Assembly: GCA_955652345.1 (NCBI GenBank)
Contig: CATPBV010000300.1
Location: 1 to 26,047, forward strand
From: an uncultured Solirubrobacteraceae bacterium
Lineage (GTDB): Bacteria; Actinomycetota; Thermoleophilia; Solirubrobacterales; Solirubrobacteraceae
Reading direction: 5' to 3'
Length of the DNA stretch: 26,047 nucleotides
Both the position numbers and the translations under genes were made by a program. Shown in pieces: positions 22,572 to 26,047 of this stretch. A model generated the notes under the pieces. That model was not told the DNA's origin, searched no databases, and saw only the letters and a program-made list of their open reading frames with translations. Numbering within the stretch: position 1 is the first letter of the stretch; every line of letters starts with the position of its first letter.

Positions 22572-24023
22572 ATGGCTCGTCTGCGTCGTCGCGAAGTGCT
22601 CGCCGCGGGCGCCGGCGGGCTGATCGGCGCGAGCGGAGTGGCGGCCCGCGCGACCGCGGCGCCGGGGTCGCGGAGCGGTGCGTCATACGACGTGATCATC
22701 GTTGGCGCGGGGCTCTCGGGCCTGACGGCCGCGCATGTGCTACGCCGCGGCGGTCGGTCGGTGCTCGTACTCGAGGCCAGGGACCGCGTCGGCGGGCGGA
22801 ACTTCGACGTACGTCTCCCCGGCACGAACGGAGCCGTCGCCGAGCTCGGAGGACAGTGGGCCGGCCCCGGCCAGACCAAGGTGCTGGCGCTCGCGCGCAG
22901 GCTCGGCGTGCGGACGTTTCCCACCTACGCCCAGGGGCAGTCGGTCTACTTCCATGACGGCACCCGCCGGACGTACCCCGGTAGCGTGCCACCGGCTTCT
23001 CCTGCGGCGCTTGCCGATCTCGCACGAATCATCGCCGGGCTCAACGCGATGGCAAGGACGGTGCCGGTTCACGCCCCGTGGACCGCCCGGGGCGCGCGTG
23101 CGATCGACGAGCGATCGACGGGCGAGTACTTCGACTCCGTCGCGTCCACGCTCGAGGCGCGCGAGATCGCGCGCGTGGCCTTGCGCGGGGTGTACGGCGA
23201 GGACGCCGAGATGGTCTCCCTGCTCGACCTGCTCGCCGCGATCCAGGGGGTCGGCGGCGACTTCAGCACGCTGATCGGATCGGCGCAGAGCCTCCGCTTC
23301 GTCGGCGGCCCGGAGCAGCTCTCGCGACGACTTGGCGCCCGTCTGCACGGCGCGATCAGGCTGGGGGAGCCCGTGATCGAAGTCAATTGGGGTCGGCGCG
23401 TGACGCTCGTCACGCCGACCGGCGCGTTCACCGCCGGCCGCGCGATCCTGACACCGCCGAAGCCGGTGATCGGATCGATCCGCTTCGAGCCGGAGCTACC
23501 CGCGATCCTCGACCAGCTGCTCCAGCGCCAGCCGATGGGGGCGGTGATCAAGATCAACGCCGTGTACGCGAGGCCGTTCTGGCGGGCTCAGGGGCTGAGC
23601 GGCGCGGTCGTCTCGACGACCGGGCCCGTGCAGCTGGTGTACGACAATTCACCTCCCTCGGGTGTCCCCGGCGTTCTCGTTGGCTTCATGGAGGGCAACG
23701 CCGGGAGGCCGTATCTGTCGCTTCCGGCCGCCCGTCGCCGTGCTGCTGCGCTCGCTTGTTTCGCGCGCTACTTCGGCGCTGCCGCTGGGAGGCCGACGGC
23801 GTACCACGACATGGTCTGGGCGGCGGAGCGCTATACCCGAGGCGCTTACTCGACGTACAACCCGCCGGGCGTCCTGACTTCGTTTGGCAGGGCGACCGCT
23901 GCCCAGCCCGTCGGCCCGCTCCACTTCGCCGGCGATGGGACGAGCCCGCTCTGGCCTGGCTACATGGAGGGAGCGATCCGCTCCGGCGAGCGGGCCGCGG
24001 CCGAGGTGCTGCGGTCCCTTTGA
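22572..24023 (+). CDS. Tat-exported flavin monoamine oxidase family protein
   Basis: This 483-residue FAD enzyme oxidises amines or amino acids with oxygen. The N-terminus RLRRREVLAAGAGGLIGASG is a twin-arginine signal. The dinucleotide fold follows: YDVIIVGAGLSGLTAAHVL, then VLVLEARDRVGGR (the Rossmann end and RxGGR motif) and AELGGQWAGP. Near the C-terminus LHFAGDGTSPLWPGYMEGAIRSGERAA is the FAD-binding block (partly quoted). ATG 22572 is preferred over TTG 22560, because TAGGCT lies 11 bases before it and the Tat arginines follow directly. The usual flavin-attaching Cys near the C-terminus is not seen, so FAD is probably non-covalent. Its natural substrate cannot be told from neighbours. 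Confidence 0.9.
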   Translation: MARLRRREVLAAGAGGLIGASGVAARATAAPGSRSGASYDVIIVGAGLSGLTAAHVLRRGGRSVLVLEARDRVGGRNFDVRLPGTNGAVAELGGQWAGPGQTKVLALARRLGVRTFPTYAQGQSVYFHDGTRRTYPGSVPPASPAALADLARIIAGLNAMARTVPVHAPWTARGARAIDERSTGEYFDSVASTLEAREIARVALRGVYGEDAEMVSLLDLLAAIQGVGGDFSTLIGSAQSLRFVGGPEQLSRRLGARLHGAIRLGEPVIEVNWGRRVTLVTPTGAFTAGRAILTPPKPVIGSIRFEPELPAILDQLLQRQPMGAVIKINAVYARPFWRAQGLSGAVVSTTGPVQLVYDNSPPSGVPGVLVGFMEGNAGRPYLSLPAARRRAAALACFARYFGAAAGRPTAYHDMVWAAERYTRGAYSTYNPPGVLTSFGRATAAQPVGPLHFAGDGTSPLWPGYMEGAIRSGERAAAEVLRSL

Positions 24024-24048
24024 CCGCGGTGCTTTCTCGCCGTGAGAG

Positions 24049-24342
24049 TCAGGCCGATCCGGCCGCGAAGTGCTCGACGATCCGCTCCGCGTACCACTGC
24101 GGCCAGGGCTCTGACGTATTCGCTGACGTGTACTCCTTGTCGAGCCCGACGAGGCGCCACACCAGCTCGCTGCGAACCGGCGTCGTTCCCAGAATCTGCG
24201 GAAGCTCGGACAGGTTCACCAGCCAGTCCGCGTACCACGATGCCCAATCCGGGTCATCGCCGTCGACGATCCGGTAGACGACGTGATGCGTCTCACCGGC
24301 CTCGTGCAGCAGCGCAGCGACCCGCTCTGAACGCTCGCTCAT
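24049..24342 (-). CDS. Small conserved hypothetical protein
   Basis: This 97-residue soluble protein has many Trp and Tyr residues: VVYRIVDGDDPDWASWYADW, LVNLSELPQILG, SELVWRLVGLDKEY and WPQWYAERIVEHF. The composition and pattern look like a compact helical domain found in other actinobacteria; no function is known to me. The ATG at 24342 is used; a reading to 24396 adds a less natural lead. CACAAT lies 8 bases before the ATG and may be a degenerate leaderless -10. It converges with the amine oxidase gene (25 bases between) and is divergent from the next gene. Confidence 0.7.
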   Translation of the reverse strand: MSERSERVAALLHEAGETHHVVYRIVDGDDPDWASWYADWLVNLSELPQILGTTPVRSELVWRLVGLDKEYTSANTSEPWPQWYAERIVEHFAAGSA

Positions 24343-24403
24343 CGCGGCCCATTGTGCCCGATCGGCTGGCCTGGAGAGCAGTCGCGCGGCGAACACGGTG
24401 CAG

Positions 24404-24409
24404 TACCGT
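24404..24409 (+). promoter_or_regulatory. -10 element before the gene at 24420
   Basis: TACCGT ends 10 bases before the ATG at 24420, with no Shine-Dalgarno between; the same hexamer occurs at 25557. Confidence 0.35.
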
Positions 24410-24419
24410 GCCGGGCACG

Positions 24420-25061
24420 ATGGCTGACCGGTTCCTTCCAGGCGACCGGATCGAGTACATCGGCCGTGCGGTGTTCGACGGCATCATCGACACCGGTGAG
24501 GTTGGCTGGGTCATCCGGGTGGAGGCGGGCTGGGTCTTTGCCTCCTGGCCGCGGAGCGGGGTCCACAGTGTCCCCGTCAGGAGCGCGCGATTGCTTGCGC
24601 CCGAGGTCACCCGTGATGTCGATGAGGCGCCGAACGCGCTCTTGTGGCCGGTGCTCGGCGAGAAGTTGCCTGCTCTAGAGAGCGGACGGCCCTGCGACCC
24701 GTACATGAATCAGGGTTGCCATCCCGACATCGTGGCCCGCGTCTGGGACGAGCTCGGAGCAGAGCTGCCGCGGGACTGCCGGGCGCTGGCGAAGGGCAGA
24801 CCTGTGCTCGCGCATCCGGCGACAGATCGCATCATCGCCGCCGCTCGCGGGACCGCTTACGCCCTGTGGCTCACGCCCGAGGACTTCGCGGACGCGCGAG
24901 AGGGGGGCGCGAAGACGGTGATGGCGTGGAGCGACGTTCCTGAAACTGATCTCGCCAAAATCGCCGGCGCCGGGTGGATCTGGGGGAGCTGGTATGCGCA
25001 TGAGCCGGCGTGGCTGCGGCGCGCGTACGCAGCCAGTGGCTCCGATCAACGGACGTGGTAA
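24420..25061 (+). CDS. Uncharacterised protein with N-terminal SH3-like barrel
   Basis: The 213-residue protein starts with GDRIEYIGRAVFDGIIDTGEVGW and WVFASWPRSGVHSVPVRS, a beta-rich pattern like an SH3 or Tudor barrel. The remaining 150 residues contain a Cys pair (CDPYMNQGC), a helical stretch PDIVARVWDELGAELPRDC and a C-terminal AWSDVPETDLAKIAGAGWI and WYAHEPAWLRRAYA. No catalytic motif can be assigned, and no signal or membrane segment is seen. ATG 24420 is chosen because the barrel begins there; the long upstream reading is antisense to the small protein next door. It may share its 77-base upstream region with that divergent gene. Confidence 0.72.
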   Translation: MADRFLPGDRIEYIGRAVFDGIIDTGEVGWVIRVEAGWVFASWPRSGVHSVPVRSARLLAPEVTRDVDEAPNALLWPVLGEKLPALESGRPCDPYMNQGCHPDIVARVWDELGAELPRDCRALAKGRPVLAHPATDRIIAAARGTAYALWLTPEDFADAREGGAKTVMAWSDVPETDLAKIAGAGWIWGSWYAHEPAWLRRAYAASGSDQRTW

Positions 25062-25084
25062 CGGTTCGCCTGGCCGCCTGCGAG

Positions 25085-25090
25085 TAGCCT
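25085..25090 (+). promoter_or_regulatory. -10 element of a leaderless cupin gene
   Basis: TAGCCT ends exactly 6 bases before the GTG at 25097, so a start 7 bases downstream of the box would be the first base of the start codon. Confidence 0.45.
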
Positions 25091-25096
25091 GCAGGC

Positions 25097-25486
25097 GTGG
25101 GCCATCGCGTCGTTGTGCCTGACGAGCTCGAGTGGATTACCCGGCCTCACGAGCCCGGAGAGCCGGCGCGCCACGTCGCCGAGCTGAGCGAGCGAGCGGA
25201 GTTCGCCCACACCCGCGCAAACATATGGCGCTACGAGCCCGGCGCGAAGGGGCGGCGGCACCGGCACCCCCTGCAGGAAGAGACGTTCGTCGTCCTCTCG
25301 GGGACGCTGTCGATGTACGTCGGCGACCCGCCTGAGCGTAAAGACGTGCCGGTCGGTGGACTCATCCACATCGAACCGGGAACGCCGCTCCAGAGTGTCA
25401 ATCACGCCGAGGAGGATCTGGTCGTCTATGTCTATGGCACGCCTCCGGAAAGCGAGCACGCCGAGATCCTCGACTCAGCTGTCTAG
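25097..25486 (+). CDS. Cupin-domain protein
   Basis: This 129-residue single-domain cupin has motif 1 as RYEPGAKGRRHRHPLQEETFVVLSG in part (metal ligands His-X-His and Glu in HRHPLQEE) and motif 2 as HIEPGTPLQSVNHAEEDL, where the His near VNH could be the fourth ligand. The ligand set suggests a metal-binding barrel, either an isomerase, a dioxygenase-like enzyme or a ligand sensor. Its opening VPDELEWITRPHEPGEPARHVAEL and length are normal for small bacterial cupins. GTG 25097 follows TAGCCT at the leaderless distance. It is not tightly linked to another gene. Confidence 0.82.
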   Translation: MGHRVVVPDELEWITRPHEPGEPARHVAELSERAEFAHTRANIWRYEPGAKGRRHRHPLQEETFVVLSGTLSMYVGDPPERKDVPVGGLIHIEPGTPLQSVNHAEEDLVVYVYGTPPESEHAEILDSAV

Positions 25487-25556
25487 CTGCCGGTGACCAC
25501 CGACAAATGGCTCCCGGAGGATCGGGGCATCGGATGAAGCCTCCAGACCGCGCGGC

Positions 25557-25607
25557 TACCGTGCAGCCATGGAGCTGGCGACACATCGGAGCCCCGAATC
25601 GAGTTGA
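25557..25607 (+). other. Orphan promoter-start unit with a 12-codon ORF
   Basis: TACCGT (25557-25562) followed after 6 bases by ATG (25569) mimics the leaderless genes nearby, but the frame stops after MELATHRSPESS at 25605-25607. It may be a truncated gene, a leader peptide for the secreted-protein gene downstream, or chance. Apart from the promoter at 25604, I see nothing else in 25487-25720. Confidence 0.25.
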
Positions 25608-25631
25608 CGAGCACCCTCGCGCGGGTATAGC
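25604..25631 (+). promoter_or_regulatory. Sigma-70-like promoter of the secreted-protein gene
   Basis: TTGACG (25604-25609), a 16-base spacer and TATAGC (25626-25631) resemble the housekeeping consensus. Transcription near 25638 would give a leader of about 94 bases before the GTG at 25732. Confidence 0.4.
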
Positions 25632-25722
25632 GCTGGATCAGCGCAGCTGCTGGACGGCTCGGTTCCGGAGCAGCGCTTGGGAGGGTTCCATAAGTGGCGG
25701 GCGTTCCGCGCGCGCCGGAAGG

Positions 25723-25758
25723 GAGGCAGAGGTGCGGAAAGAGGCAAAGGTGCGGAAA
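25723..25758 (+). repeat. 18-bp tandem duplication of a ribosome site and start codon
   Basis: GAGGCAGAGGTGCGGAAA is followed at once by GAGGCAAAGGTGCGGAAA, a single mismatch in 18. Each copy carries a GAGG and a GTG in the same frame, so the gene has two equivalent starts, 25732 and 25750. Confidence 0.8.
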
Positions 25759-26047
25759 GTCGCGTTGTGGGGCTCGCTTATAGCGGTCGGGGGGCTAATT
25801 GCGCTCGTGCCCGCGTTGGGCACGGCCTCCACCGGTGCAGTGAGATGGCATCCGGCGGCGAGGGGCGGCCTCGACTGCAACGGGTTCAGCCCCGTGCAGA
25901 AGACTTCCGCCAGATGTGGTGCACGGAAATCGCTGCCAACGATCCCAACGGGTTCGTCGACAACGGCCATTACGTCGGCCATGATGAGCCGGATATCGGG
26001 TTCTTCTCCAAGGTACACGGGTCCTCGAGCAACATGACGTACAGGAC
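25732..26047 (+). pseudogene. Secreted protein gene with 1-nt frameshift, continuing past the window
   Basis: From GTG 25732 a signal peptide is read (VRKVALWGSLIAVGGLIAL, then VPALGTAST), followed by LDCNGFSPVQK. At about 25901-25905 the sense moves to the next frame, which continues FRQMWCTEIAANDPNG, then FVDNGHYVGHDEPDIGF and SSNNMTYR to the window edge. The original frame instead becomes Ser/Thr-rich and stops at 26037. The second frame has no signal peptide upstream. The join needs one extra base around AAGAC|TTC, so this is a single-base deletion or a sequencing error. The protein looks like a secreted family of unknown function with Cys and HD/HDEP residues. The start is set by GGGAGG 5 bases before 25732. 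Confidence 0.55.

Overview
The window is high-GC (about 70% by eye), gene-dense DNA from an actinobacterium. The best fit is class Thermoleophilia (Solirubrobacterales-like). It carries the ClpC-RadA-DisA-CarD-IspD-IspF-CysS-RlmB-SigH block, including a SigH-type sigma factor, and many genes have a TAnnnT element only 6-11 bases before the start codon, which suggests leaderless mRNAs. The taxon is inferred from style and synteny; no rRNA is present.

Region 1 (1-10982) is a conserved housekeeping block: the 3' part of clpC, then radA, disA, carD, ispD, ispF, cysS, rlmB and sigH. The order matches the Bacillus subtilis clpC-radA-disA-yacL-ispD-ispF-(gltX-cysE)-cysS-mrnC-rlmB-rae1-sigH neighbourhood, with several members missing. 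It couples proteolysis, DNA repair, c-di-AMP synthesis, RNA polymerase modulation, isoprenoid synthesis, tRNA charging and rRNA modification. A reverse-strand three-gene lipid cassette sits between ispF and cysS: an SCP2-alpha/beta hydrolase fusion, an MGAT-like acyltransferase and an SRPBCC protein. sigH is preceded by a TTGACA promoter and a leader of about 150 nt with four possible hairpins.

Region 2 (10983-14618) holds a reverse operon of a secreted DUF3089 lipase-like protein and a PHP phosphoesterase. It is divergent, with overlapping -10 elements, from an M20 carbamoylase/allantoate amidohydrolase-like enzyme. Next comes a damaged small gene that still has a stress-sigma-like promoter and a perfect Shine-Dalgarno site.

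Region 3 (14619-19354, reverse strand) is glpK followed by a tightly overlapping DUF1800 - DUF1501 (Tat) - cupredoxin operon, a plausible exported system of unknown function.

Region 4 (19355-26047) is accessory. It contains an unknown acidic protein, a secreted-repeat protein, a MEDS-HATPase regulator with a stress-sigma-like promoter, a receptor-like protein that keeps only the first 25 residues of a Ser/Thr kinase, a Tat-exported flavin amine oxidase, two uncharacterised proteins, a cupin, and a secreted protein gene broken by a 1-nt frameshift at the right edge. Several stubs here suggest gene erosion. No tRNA, rRNA, CRISPR array or insertion sequence was recognised.
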